This document shows positions 43,083 through 53,977 of a DNA stretch of 64,000 nt, one piece after another. The stretch spans positions 33,402,001 to 33,466,000 of the forward strand of contig NC_072806.1 in the NCBI RefSeq assembly GCF_028583425.1, in the 5' to 3' direction. Source of the DNA: Eublepharis macularius. Taxonomy: Eukaryota > Chordata > Lepidosauria > Squamata > Eublepharidae. The translations under genes and the position numbers were made by a program. The notes under the pieces are model-generated. The model saw only the letters and a program-made list of their open reading frames with translations, ran no database searches and was not told the DNA's origin. Position 1 is the stretch's first letter, and the number at the start of each line of letters is the position of its first letter.

Positions 43083-43564
43083 TATGTTTGGGCGTCCTGG
43101 CAATCAAAGAATCACCTCCTGCCAATTCCTTGCCTGACACTTTAACTGCTACACCATACCGGCCAGAGGAAAGCCCTTTAAAGCTCTAAAATCTTTTGCT
43201 GTCCTTATTGAATACTATCTTGGTTTTCCTCTGATATCTTGCCTGTGGGCAAAACTACATATCCACTTTGTTTTTCATAAGCATAAGCACAACTTCAACA
43301 GGAAAGAAGAGACTTTAAGAATGAATAGAGCATGGTTTCCAGTCCTGAAAAACACCAGGCTAACAAAATACTCTACATCTTACAGTAGCCCTGCAGATAA
43401 GATTAGCATATCTAGCACCAATCCATATGCAAAAGAACCTCCTCAGGATACAGTGAAGCATTAGCATTCCACACCCTGAGAAACTCTTACAGGATGACTC
43501 AGACCAAACCCACCTTCCTGAGTAGATATAAATTACCTGCCAACATCTTCTCCACACTGTGACA

Positions 43565-43688
43565 CTGAGAGATCTCTGTCTTTTGGTGCTACACCTCTGA
43601 AGATGCCAGTCACAGCTGCTGGCGAAACGTCAGGAACTACAATGCCAAGACCACGGCAATACAGCCCGGAAAATCCACAACAACCACT
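43565..43688 (+). mobile_element. Penelope-like terminal repeat, single copy with ribozyme-like core
   Basis: Single-orientation copy of the 37621 repeat. Core at 43594-43634: CCT, CTGAAGA, T, GCCAGT, CACAGCT, GCTGGC, GAAA, CGTC, AGG. CCT/AGG could form stem I and GCCAGY/GCTGGC stem II. Ends in CAGCCCGGAAAATCCACAAC. Confidence 0.7.
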
Positions 43689-43690
43689 TT

Positions 43691-43947
43691 GTTTTTATTT
43701 ATTTTATTCTTATTGACTTCATTTAAACTTTGTCTTTCTTCTCAGGGCAAGCCACCCAAAGTGGCTTGCATCACTCTCCTCTCCTTTATTTTAGCCTCAC
43801 AACAACGACCCTGCGAGGGAAGTTAGTCTGTGACTGTGACTGTTAGACTGGGCCAAGGTCACCTAGCATGCTTCCTCAGCTCTGCGGGGATTCAAAGCAG
43901 AGTCTTCTGGATCTTCTCTGAGACTGTAACCACTACATATGCTGGCC
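43691..43947 (-). mobile_element. CORE/MIR-like SINE
   Basis: Antisense order: CTCACAACAACGACCCTGCG, GGGCCAAGGTCACCTAGCAT, GGGATTCAAAGCAG (B-box complement), GTAACCACTACATATGCTGG (A-box side). Confidence 0.75.
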
Positions 43948-44029
43948 CTAATACTGATTTTTTTTTTAAAAACAAAACCAGCCAAAAGCCTTTCAGCAGC
44001 ATTAGGGAAGGGAACTGGCAGCACAAGCG

Positions 44030-44479
44030 GGTTCTCCCAGGGGTCATTGCGTCGAAAAAGAGCAGGAGGGACTCATTAGCATAACTCATTCGCATATGTC
44101 ACACCTCTTGCCATCACCAGAAGTGTGTCATTAGTATAACTGATTTGCATATGCCTCACCCCCTGACATCACCTATTCTGGCTGTTTGGGACCCAATCCT
44201 AGCCATTCAGGGCCGAAATTGGGCCCAAATGGCAAAAGGGGGTTGAAAATGGCTGAAAAGTGGCCCAAAATGGTCAGGATCGGGCCGCTGCTGAGCACGA
44301 GAGAGATCCACCACCTACCAGAGGCCCGATCCGGGCCGTTTCAGACCCAATCCAGGCTGAAACGGACCCAAAACGGCCGAGAATCAGGTGAGCGGGGCCA
44401 CCTGACATGTGACCTCTTTGGGGAACTGCCAGAACTGCATTCCTGTGTGTTCCCCCTCGAAATGAGCCCTGGATTCTCC
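44030..44479 (+). mobile_element. Non-autonomous hAT element, family B (full length)
   Basis: The element 44038-44471, CAGGGGTCATTGCGTCG to CTCGAAATGAGCCCTG. The flanks GGTTCTCC and GATTCTCC differ at one position. Confidence 0.93.
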
Positions 44480-45796
44480 ACTTGCCACTGCAATGAACAC
44501 ACAACAGGAAATTGTGTCTGTATGGAAGCAGCCTATATGTGTCTCTGAGCCCCTCTGAGCCAGGATTCTGCTTTGGATGGATTCTGCAAATACCCAGGAA
44601 TGTATACATAATGCCCTCTCCCATCCAGGCACACACAATTGTGGCCAACAGTTTTTCTTTCTTCATACCCCTTCCCAAAGTAGAATTCCCGTGAGTGTGT
44701 TGGAGAATCCATGACAGCTAGACATGGTGCCAAATGGATAGATGTTTGTCTTGTATTCCCCCTCCCGCCCTATGTTTTGGTTCAGATAAGCTTTTAGCTG
44801 GAGGAGCATTTTTTGTCAGGGGAAGAAAGGCAAGACTCCTAAAACGCTAGTTTGCAGCCAGTCAACATGAGCAAGAGCTTTTTCGTTCCCCTTGCAGCAG
44901 CGGGAGAAATAAGGCATGCAGGGCAGTGGGCAACGGGCATGTATCCTCCAGTCCCCACAAACCACACCCTGTTAGGCAGTGACATTTCAAAATGAGAACC
45001 GTTCAGGCTGGCTCTAGTTTCCTTGGCCTGCTCACATTGGCCCATTCTGTTAAAAAAAAATCGATTTCCAGGAATGTGGCTTTAAGTTGGCTTTTGTATT
45101 TTTAGCCTCTTTTTTTAAAAAAACACCACGTGTCCTACATCCCCAGCCTTCGTTGCTGGTTCTTGTTCCAAGGCAGATATGTTCCACTCCGGCGGGTGAT
45201 GTCAGGATTCACTCCAGGCAGGCTGTAAACAAAGCCTGGAGGCAACTTCATTGGCTCTGTTATAGACGGAGTGCGTCTTTCTCCCCTAACACCCACCTGC
45301 CCACCACCTCTGGCTGGCTTTTCCCAGTGGATTTCTTAAGCTGTGGTGGGTTCTGTGGAAGCGCAGTAATCTCCCCCAAACCCACAGAACACTTGGACCC
45401 CGTCCTGGATGCCGCCCACAGAATGACATGCAAACCAAGCACTTCTTAATTCAGCTTCTTTTAGTGGCTCGGGGGAAGAGGGCATCTGGGCTGACATTAA
45501 CTGCTGGCAGGGTACAGAATTTTCTGTTGACCGTATTCTATTCTCTTTCCCGCCTCTTTTGTTAAATAAAAGAACTCTCCAACAACCTCCCACGTTCCCA
45601 AATCTTTAACAATGGCTGTACCACTAGCTCTGGAGCTAGGCAGAGTTGCTTGTCCACATGCCCAAACCAAAACAAAGCGAGGGAGAACTCAGTCCTGTTG
45701 TTCTTAAGTGGTTAATACAGAAGTGCCAGGGTTCAAATAAGCTAAAAACTCTGTTTCCTAATTTCATGTGCAGATTTTTGCACATGCTCAAAGGCA
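44480..45796. other. Intron 5 sequence, nothing recognised
   Basis: Looks single-copy. No exon: the short frames (120 codons at most) lack splice signals and domains. Confidence 0.4.
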
Positions 45797-46014
45797 CAGT
45801 TTTTATTTATTTATTTGCTTCATATATACCTCACCTCTCTGCCCCCCTCAAAGCAGCTTACATTATTCTCATCTTTTCCATTTTATCCTCACAACAACCC
45901 TGTAAGGTAGGTTAGGTTGTGTATGACTGGCCCATGGGCCACTCAGCAAGCTTCTACAGGGATTTGAACCTTCCAGATCCTAGTCTGGCGCTCTAACCAC
46001 TATGCTACACTGGC
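45797..46014 (-). mobile_element. CORE/MIR-like SINE (near full length)
   Basis: Minus strand: GCCAGTGTAGCATAGTGG, TTAGAGCGCCAGACTAGG, GGTTCAAATCCCTG, then CCTTACAGGGTTGTTGTGAG, GATAAAATGG and a GGTATATATGAAGC tail with TAAAT repeats. Confidence 0.88.
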
Positions 46015-46110
46015 ATGCTTATTTATTTAAAAACATTTATATGCTGCCTTTCTACCCAAATAGGGTCCTCAAGGCAGCAAATATTAAAACTTAAAAAAAA
46101 TATTATTATT
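46015..46110. mobile_element. Retroposon tail fragment
   Basis: TTTATATGCTGCCTTTCTACC and CTCAAGGCAGCAAATATTAA; a related fragment lies at about 40620-40690 (TTATATGCCACCTTCCCACC). Confidence 0.5.
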
Positions 46111-47639
46111 ATTATCTCTGTTGTTAACCTCTCATGGTCCAGATCTGAGTCCTGGGACAGAAAATATCTGCAAGGGCTCCCATTCAGCCTTGGAGAACAT
46201 GGCCTCCCTGTCAGGTCTGCCAAGAAATATCTGCCCCACAGCCATGACTCTTTTGTCCTTCATGCTACCAGCTGAGCAACCCTTATCTTCATTCTCCCTT
46301 TATTATGGTTTATCTTCTCTTCTCTGCTCTCTTAATTAATAGAAGTAAAATACAGCCTATTGCATTATGTATGACCCCCACCCCACCCCAGTCCCACCAT
46401 CCTATTCGAAACAAGATTATTGTGTGATGGGGGTGTTGTTCCACCCTGAACCCCAAAACGGATTCTTTGCAACAATGAAAATGTTTTCATGTCCCTTTGG
46501 CAGGCAAGTATAATTGACGTGGTCAAATATTACAAGTAGCTGTTAAAAAAGGCTCTTGACAGATTGTTCGGTTAACCATGGTGGGGCTCTAAGGTTACAT
46601 TTGCAACTATAACTTTGCTACCAAGATTCACACTGAACATTTCTGGCTGGAGCTCAGGGGAGCCTGTTTTCATTTCAACACATGGCTCGGTAACAAGCCG
46701 CTTGTTTGCGGCTCAGTAATGGCAGCTTTTTTAGATGTTGAAGCAGTGCATTCTCCTAGTCAGATGTCCCTTTTTTTGAGAAGACACACAAATAATTAAA
46801 ACCCACAATGGACCCGTTAGCTCAAGAAGGACTATGGATTGTTTTGAAATAGGAATAAGCAACCATGAGGAGGGGAGGGGGCTAAGTACTTAAAGAAAGA
46901 GGGAATCGGGCCCCTGTGCATTGATTTATAAGAGATGTGGGGCTCGAGGCTGCATCAGACTGCAGAATGCTGCCTTCTAACTCCGCATGCAAGGGGAGAG
47001 CATCTATGTGGTTGTTGAGAAGTGAGGGCACTCGGTGCATGTTTAGAGGCATTATATCCTCTCCAGTCAACACGCACATATAACGACCTTCATCTGTAAG
47101 ATTAAGGGGCTTAAATTTATTTATTTATTTAGACGACTTCTATTCTGACTCTCTATAGAGGCTGCTCGAGGGAGTTTACAAATTAAAACATCAGAACGTT
47201 AACGCGTTAAAAGTTGTAACAATTACTCAACTACTAAAAACCCAACAGTAGCTTAAAAACACAACTCTCATAAAACACTTCTCCGGGTAGAAGCAGGCTG
47301 TAAAAAGAGGTTAAAAATATCAAGCCCTTGCTTGATTTTGCCATGAAAGATAGTAGTAGGTGTAGGTGCCAGATGTGGGTCTCCTGGGAAAGGCATTCCA
47401 CACGCAAGGTGCCGCTACTAAAAACCCTGTCTCTAGCCCTCAGGTGCCTCACCTCTCAAGACACAGAGAACAACTGGGCTTGTGAGGCTGTGTGGAGGCA
47501 GTCCTTCTACTGCATTTCTCAGGCCAGCCCTGGCATATTCACTGCACCACCACAAATGCCCTGCAGTGAAAAGCCAGCCAGTTCCTGCAGCTGAACTTAT
47601 ACATGTTTGGGGGACAACAGCCTGGTGCCATTTCTAGTC
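46111..47639. other. Intron 5 sequence, nothing recognised
   Basis: A (TTTA)n run lies at about 47118-47131 next to another retroposon tail. Otherwise no repeat or exon. Confidence 0.4.
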
Positions 47640-47735
47640 TATCAGTTCATCCCGTTGCACCTTAGAGACCAACTAGATTTCCAGGGTATGAGCATTCAAG
47701 AGTCAAAGCTCCCTTTGTCAGATGCAAGGAGTAAA
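47640..47735 (-). mobile_element. Penelope-like terminal repeat fragment
   Basis: TTGCACCTTAGAGACCAACT, GATTTCCAGGGTATGAGC, ATTCAAGAGTCAAAGCTCCC: reverse complement of the 49160-49285 repeat. Confidence 0.6.
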
Positions 47736-48076
47736 ACGAAAGGTAGGAGTCTTAACCAAGGCAGAAGGTGGGAGGGGTACTGCAAATTAGAGTGTCAGGA
47801 AGCTAGCTATAATACAAGTTGTGATTAGAGGAGTGCGAACAGCAGAAAATAAGCATATTATTATTACTACTATTTATTTATCTGTAGTCTGCCTTTCTCA
47901 CTGAGATCCAAGGCGGATTGCACATTGCAAGTGAGATACCATATAAGCAATACCTAGGACATTCGCTAAGCATCTGCAGTGTGAGAAAAATCCTATGTCC
48001 TAATTCAACCCTGTGGGGGGAGGGGAGGTGTTCATTGTTCCAAACTTGAAAATCAACTCAATTTCAGCAGTCTGAC

Positions 48077-48844
48077 ATGGGTCAAATCCACATTCACCCA
48101 TTACCAGCATGTTTATCGGATATCTTCCGTTTGCCTCCAATCCGTGATTTTTTCCTCTTTGTTCACATTCCTGCTTCCAATCCGTCTTTCTCGCGCATCC
48201 CTCCAGTCACACGGCCGCTCGAAAACCGCTTTTTTGGGCGGGACCTTTTTTTCCCCGCCCATTTTTTAAAAAAAAATTTTGAGCACACTTTTCCGTTATT
48301 TCGATCTTGCCTTATAAAGAAACATCATTGAAAATAATGATGCCTCTCTTTCCCCCACTGACAGCACTGATGGCTCTCTCCCGTTTCTTTTTGGAAATCT
48401 GGAAGCATGTGGGAAGCTTTCGTGGGCATTTCCTATGCAGGACAGTTCAGTGCCTGAATTTTACTGAAGTTTCACTTCCTTGGAGTGTCATTATTTCAAT
48501 ATTTCATAATTTCGATATTACAGTAATATAAAATTTAAAAAAAAACAGTTAAAAAGGAAGTTTCGCGAGTGCTACGGAGCACTTGCAAGTTGAATCAGCC
48601 AATAGGAACTCTCGGAATGGCCGGAGAGACAGGAAGGGGGGTGGTTTTTATAAAAACCACATAAATTGTGCATTGGCCCGTTCACGGCCACCGTGAAACT
48701 CCCGTTGAAAACCTGTGACCACATATTCGGGAGAAATGTGAATGAAATGCGTCTGTTTAATGAGGTAATGTGACCGGCACTCGGGATTGCGTGGGGAATG
48801 CGGGGAACATGCAACTTAGAATGAGTAATGTGGATTTGACCATG
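48077..48844. mobile_element. DNA transposon, GGTCAAATCCACATT ends, 3-bp duplication
   Basis: The element 48080-48841 (762 bp) starts GGTCAAATCCACATTCACCC and ends GAGTAATGTGGATTTGACC; ATG flanks both ends. Subterminal inverted similarity continues (CATTACC...; GAATGCGGGG). It has a TATAAAGAAACATC motif at 48314 but no long frame, so it is non-autonomous. It sits directly against the Penelope-like coding relic. Confidence 0.85.
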
Positions 48845-48891
48845 GTCATTTCTCTTCCATGTTTTTCTGTTTGAGAAGTGCCGATTTTCAG

Positions 48892-49140
48892 TCAGCAGTG
48901 GCATGTTCTGGAAGAATTAAAATGTTCACCTGCCGGTTTATGAATGTTGTAATTTTTGATATCAGATCTATGTTGGTTTATTCTTTTGCATAATGACTGA
49001 CCTATTTGTCCAATGTAGAGAGTGGAAGGGCATTGCTGACACGTGATGGCATAGATAACATTGGAAGGTGAACAAACCTGCGATGGTATATTGTTAGGTC
49101 CAGTAACGGTGGTATATTGTTAGGTCCAGTAACAGTATTG
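48892..49140 (-). pseudogene. Penelope-like element, GIY-YIG endonuclease remnant
   Basis: The minus-strand frame reads VIYAITCQQCPST, then LYIGQIGQSLCKRINQH, RSDIKNYNIHKPAGEHFN and stops at TGA (48894-48892). The C-x2-C pair before LYIGQ, then R-x-NQH and KPxGEHF, are hallmarks of the GIY-YIG endonuclease domain that ends Penelope-like retroelement proteins. Only about 70 residues remain, with a 28-bp tandem duplication (GGTATATTGTTAGGTCCAGT) upstream and no reverse transcriptase in the window. The endonuclease would nick target DNA for target-primed reverse transcription; this copy is dead. Confidence 0.8.
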
Positions 49141-49159
49141 TTAAGAGTAAATATGAGGA

Positions 49160-49285
49160 GAGAAAGAAGCTTTGACTCTCGAAATCTCATACCCTGGAAA
49201 TCTAGTTGGTCTCTATGGTGCAACTGGACTCAAATCTTGTTCTTCTACTGCAGACCAACACGGCTACCCACCTGAAACTGTCTTC
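49160..49285 (+). mobile_element. Penelope-like terminal repeat next to the endonuclease relic
   Basis: AAGCTTTGACTCTCGAAATC, CTAGTTGGTCTCTATGGTGC, ACTGCAGACCAACACGGCTA. Its position beside the GIY-YIG remnant ties this repeat family to Penelope-like elements. Confidence 0.65.
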
Positions 49286-49466
49286 ATCCTGTTCATGTCT
49301 CTTGTCCAGCAGGTGTTGCAACTGTTCACAGAAACCTGCAAAGCTTATCTGACCAGTCCCGAAAGAAAGAAGAATGTGAGCAAAAAGAGCTCTATGATAA
49401 CACCTATAATTCTGACCAAAAATTCCTGCCCACTATCTTCAGTCCTGCTGATCCTTCAAGTCAGTT

Positions 49467-49862
49467 CTCATAGCCAACACAGTGTAGTTGTTAGAATATT
49501 CCATTAGGATTTGGGAGACCCAGATCTGAATCTCACTGAGAGCCAAGCTACAAGTGACGCCTTACACAGGTTGGACACTTGTCAGCTTCCCTCAAGTTTT
49601 GATGGGAAATGTAGGCGTCCTGGTTTTACAGCTTGGCTCTCCGTTACAGCTGCAAGACCGGGATGCCTACATTTCCCATCAAAACTTGAGGGAAGCTGAC
49701 AAGTGTCCAACCTGTGTCAGGCGTCACTTGTAGCTTGGCTTTTGACCAATCACTCACTCTCTTAACCTAACCTACCTCACAGTGTTCTGAAAATAAAGTG
49801 GAGAAGGGGACAAGGCTGTTTTGGGTCCCCATTGAGAAGAAAAGCAGCGTATAAATAAACAA
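49467..49862 (+). mobile_element. CORE/MIR-like SINE split by a fold-back element
   Basis: The head GTGTAGTTGTTAGAATATTC, GGGAGACCCAGATCTGAATC ends at 49539. The SINE resumes after 49745 with CTAACCTACCTCACAGTGTT and a tail GGTCCCCATTGAGAAGAAAA. The insert is 49537-49745. Confidence 0.8.
49537..49745. mobile_element. Fold-back transposon, GGGCCAAGCTACAAGTGA family, inserted in a SINE
   Basis: The element 49540-49742, GAGCCAAGCTACAAGTGACG to CACTTGTAGCTTGGCTTT, with duplication TGA on both sides. Arms share AGCTTCCCTCAAGTTTTGAT, GGGAAATGTAGGC and complement with 41904-42143. Confidence 0.9.
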
Positions 49863-49974
49863 CACACACACAAGGTAAACAAACATTGGAAATCGGGAGT
49901 CTGGCCCTGTTCCCTAAATAGTTGCCAGGATCTATCCAGTACTCTGTGTAATGCCTTGTTCTCCTTCTGCTTTA

Positions 49975-50435
49975 CACAGTCAAAACACATGAGATGAAAT
50001 ACCTAGGTTCAACTCGTGTTCTCTTCCCTAAAGGTTTGTCGGGAAGTGTAGGCGTCCTTGCAGCTTAAAGTTTAGCATTTACAGAGCAGCAGAGAGGGAT
50101 GTGCGGGGGTCCTTGCAGCTTAAATTCTCCCGGTGCAGCCAGGCGTCGCTCTGCAGGGCCAGGCTGGGAGAGGGGAAGGGAAAATGCCGTGATGCACCTT
50201 GAGAGTGGGAGGAAAGGCGCCCCACGCCTGCACTTCCCTCCTCGCTGCTCTGCAAATGCTAAACTTTAAGCTGCAAGGACGCCTGCACTGTAACTGCTAA
50301 ACTTTAAGCTGCAAGGACGCCTGCACTGTAAATGCTAAACTTTAAGCTGCAAGGACACCTACACTTCCCGGCAAAACTTTAGGTAAGAGAGCACGAGTTG
50401 AATCTAGGTGTTTTGTCTCGTGTGTTCTGACTCAC
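49975..50435. mobile_element. Fold-back transposon with internal tandem units (AGTCARAACACAYGAGA ends)
   Basis: The element 49978-50432 starts AGTCAAAACACATGAGATGA and ends CTCGTGTGTTCTGACT; CAC flanks both ends. Arms pair through TAGGTTCAACTCGTGTTCTC, GGGAAGTGTAGGCGTCCTTG and CAGCTTAAAGTTTAGC. The right arm carries about three tandem copies of a unit of about 35 bp, TGCTAAACTTTAAGCTGCAA GGACGCC. The left arm carries about one and a half. Confidence 0.85.
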
Positions 50436-52060
50436 AGTGTCCGTCAGAGCAGCAACAGCACAGCCACCTCCATTCTGCTCATCTTATCTCCTATCATCTG
50501 CAATGGAATGTGTTGGTGTACAAAATATCAAAGCCAGAGTTTCTCAGAAAATGGTTTTAATTATGTTTTTGCGTGCTGGTTTTGATGGTTTTTAGGATGA
50601 GGTTTCTATCTGTATATTTTAATTTGGTAGCTACCTCAGTGGTCCTAAGAGGGCAGAAAGGCAGAGAAAATCTTGTAAATAAATAAACAATTAATAAAAA
50701 ATTAAACTAGGTCTTCCTCAGCCATCCCAAAGCAAGAAACGCCACCATATTCACAGACGGGGAAGAAACTTTGAGCTGTGAGCTGAGAAGCAGCACATAT
50801 CTGGGTCATTTGTGCAGAAATATGACTCCTGCTATAATTCTGACATTTTAAGTGAGTCCTTACGTTGATCTCTCTCCATAAAGCCACTCAGGGAAAAAAA
50901 GCCGCTTCTGGACAGCTTCACTTTTCAACTGACAACGTTGCCTTGGACTACGCAAATTAAGGACTGTGCGAGGATCAGCATTCCTCAATTCATTCCTTAT
51001 CAAGCATTGCTGTCCCCACTCTTTTTAAAGCTATTTTTTTTCTGGCTTTCCCTTTTCTTCCCTTCCCCCCCCCCCCACCCCCAGTACCTGGCACAACTTT
51101 CATGCAATTTACTCAGTGCGGTAATTTTGGGTTTAATTCCACAAAGTGTAGTCCACGAGAAATCGCCATGCGCTTTTGTACATTTTCTGCCAGAAGTGAA
51201 ATGTCTGCGTCCGAGCAGCTGCAGCTCTGTTGAAACCTCCTGCCCCAATACAAACTGGGTATCCATAGGCCAGTGCAAGCTGCAGTTCTGGGCGCTGTGG
51301 GTTGCAAATGGGCTCCTCTACATGCATGCCTACATGTCCACACACACGTGTGCGCGCAATTACCCACCGTGTAGTTGGGTGTAGAAATCCTTGATGTAGA
51401 TCTTGTTTCAAAACTTGCATCCAATCACACCAAACCCCGCTCCCCCACAAAAACGGATGTAAATCCACTACAAGGACGAGAAGTGAACACTTTTTGTGTT
51501 TAGTTTTCTACAGTTCTCTCTTGCACGCCCACTGAACCAGAAAAAAGAAGAAAAAGAAACCCTTCTTTTCCTTCATGTTCTGACCACAAGGCATGCTCTT
51601 AACTCAGCTTTTATAGTAACATTCCTTGTATGTCTCCCTAAATACATATACCGTAATTACTTTTCACTGTAGATTTATGACTGGGCTTTACTAGTCATTA
51701 TTAGGTTTGCTTGCTGTTTTGAATGACATCCGAGAGTTTATGGTCTCTGATTCATTAGTTACTGGGCTCACAGTTGACTGCCAAGATGCCTTTTAGAAAA
51801 AAATACTTTAAAGAAAAGGAGTACACTTTTCTTCTTCTCTTGAGCTCCATCCTCCGGGTTTTGGCAAAACTCTCTTGAGCTGGTATGCGCATGTGTGCTG
51901 CAATACATTGGCTACCCTATGATCTTTCCGAACATTTACACCGCAGTCCTAAAAAAAGAGTTATTCCAGTCTAAACCCACTGATTGCAATGGGCTTAGAC
52001 TGGAAAAACTCTTTTTAGGATTGCGCTGTTAGACTACCTTTCAGATCAAAAGAACTGTTT
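50436..52060. other. Intron 5, largely non-repetitive block
   Basis: A retroposon tail lies at about 50565-50700. From 50700 to 51930 I see no known repeat apart from a poly-C run near 51066. It is a candidate for conserved non-coding sequence by default only; overlapping frames on both strands (148 codons at most) have no domain. Confidence 0.4.
51945..52030. mobile_element. Short palindromic MITE (GCAATCCTAA ends)
   Basis: CACCGCAGTCCTAAAAAAAG to TTTTTAGGATTGCGCTG, with TTA on both sides. Arms meet at CCCACTGATTGCAATGGG. Confidence 0.8.
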
Positions 52061-52470
52061 TTCTGGATCAGACCAAAGTCCATTGAGGACAGCGTCCAGC
52101 GTCCTGTTTCCTCTGCCTGTAAGACAGATGCCTCTGGAAGCTCACCAACAGGCGTGAAGAAAAACTGATGCTGCCCCTCTCCCAGCATCTGGTAATCCGA
52201 AGCCGAAAGGCCTGTATTCTGGGAGGTTCTGCCGAGCCATCACAGCTAATAGCTGTTGAAAGACTTATTCTCCTCCCTAAACTTATCTATGCCTCTTCTG
52301 CAAGCCATGGAAGCTCGTGGTCATCACCGCGTTCCGCGGCAGAAAACATAGCCCATTAATCACGTTTTGGGCAAAGAAGTACAGCTTTTCATCTCCCCTC
52401 GTCCTACTGTCAATCACCTTCAGTGAGATGGATCCACATTCTAGGATCTTGAGGGAGTATGTGAAATGTT
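52060..52470 (-). mobile_element. Decayed CR1-like LINE fragment
   Basis: Minus-strand reading includes GDEKLYFFAQNVINGLC, which fits the RKxYFxxAQNVIN block near the C-terminus of CR1-type reverse transcriptases. Frames are broken. Confidence 0.55.
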
Positions 52471-53195
52471 CAATCCAATGAAGTGGATTTGCAACCTTTA
52501 ACTAGAAGCTGCTCGGTTTCTGAGCACCTTTACATTTTAAAAAAAATCTTTAAGAGAAGCCCCAATTTGCAAGGCTGCTACAGTACATCTTCCATTTTTT
52601 TATTGGGGGGGGGCAGGGGGGCGGCTCCATTTGTTTCCTGTGCCAGCCCCTTTGAGTCTATGCCATCTGCAGTTCTTACTGATCCTGTGTCCCCACAGTC
52701 TTCCCAGGGCTGCCACACATCATAGCATTAGTTTTTAATGAATAGTGAACTGCAATAGCTTTTTGGTTATATTGCTGCCTTTTTCTGGCTGAACAGCCTA
52801 TTGGCTTTAAGACTTAGATGGAATGGAATAAGGTACACCATAGCGTCATTATCAACCTTGCGAACGGGGCTCAAAATTTCAATTTCTGAAAGATTGATTT
52901 TGCCTCTTCCACCCACATAATTATGATCTTTTGAGACCTAAAATTCAGATTTCATGAACATAAAAAACTCACAAGAGGGAAATATATAAATGCACCAGAA
53001 TACATAAATACTCCAAAAGAACTGGTGCTGGAGATGGAGGGAGTTCATACTTAATTGTTTACTAATGGACTGTAATCCAGTCAAAGAGAACTACTTCCCA
53101 TAAGAAAGAACTTGAGTGTCTGCTTGACTTTTCCATCTGACTCCAAAGGGGTCTAAAATTGCCAGCAATTTTTTCCCCAGAGTAAATTTTAAGCC
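52471..53195. other. Intron 5 sequence, nothing recognised
   Basis: A G-run lies near 52604. No repeat family, exon or motif of note. Confidence 0.4.
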
Positions 53196-53398
53196 AGTAT
53201 GTGTAGTGGGTAGAGCGTCAGACTAAGATCTGGTTCAAATCCCTGCTCTGCCATGGAAGCTTGCTGGGTGGCACAATGGCAACTATCCTACCTCACAGGG
53301 TTGCTGTGAGGATAAAATGAAGGAGAGAAGAACACTGTAAGCCAGTGTGGGTCCCTGTTGAGGAGAAAGGTGGAATTTAAATGAAATAAATAAGAATA
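53196..53398 (+). mobile_element. CORE/MIR-like SINE (near full length)
   Basis: A box GTAGTGGGTAGAGCGTC, B box GGTTCAAATCCCTGC, central CCTCACAGGGTTGCTGTGAG, GATAAAATG, then CCCTGTTGAGGAGAAAGGTG and an AATAAA-rich tail. Confidence 0.88.
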
Positions 53399-53977
53399 AA
53401 ATAAATGCAAATAAAGAGGATATGTAGTTTTGCCATGCAGCAAGATATCAAAGGAAAGCCAAGAAATTATCAGTAAGGACAGCAAATTGTCTTAAAGCTG
53501 TAAAATGGACTTCCGCTGGTGCTACAATGCTCATATGGTGTAGCAGTTAGAGTCTGTTGGAAGAGGAAGATTCAGCCGTGTCCCTTTCCTCAGGTTTCAG
53601 AGGGGGACAAACCAAAGAGTTAGATTGAGAGGTCAGGGCATCCTGTTTACTGCTCTGACTGTCCCTTTGATATGTAGATTGCTATTCTCAAGATTTCCTC
53701 CTCCTGACTTCCTCCCTCTCACCTTCTTCTCTTCCTGGCTTTGTTCCAGGCAACACCTCTCACCTTCTCCTCTCTCCATCTTGGAAGCATGGATGCAGGA
53801 CTTGTCCTAGCATCCATCCCCATTCTTAGACTAGATAGTTAGCCAGGATCTGTCTCTCCTCCTTTCCTATTAGATCATGGAGCTGCTACAATAAAGAACT
53901 CTTATTTCCTTTCTAAATCCTAGCAAGTGTATGCTTTGTTATTTTCTCTCCTGCACACACACCAGCCAGCAGAATAG
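53399..53977. other. Intron 5 sequence, nothing recognised
   Basis: The CT-rich tract 53690-53780 gives open plus frames without domains. Confidence 0.4.

Noticed and set aside
49978..50432. CRISPR-like array from the 35-bp repeats
   Set aside because: Eukaryotic context, contiguous repeats without unique spacers, part of a hairpin transposon.
53196..53270. Functional tRNA gene from A and B boxes
   Set aside because: No cloverleaf-compatible acceptor stem, and the sequence continues into a SINE body and tail.
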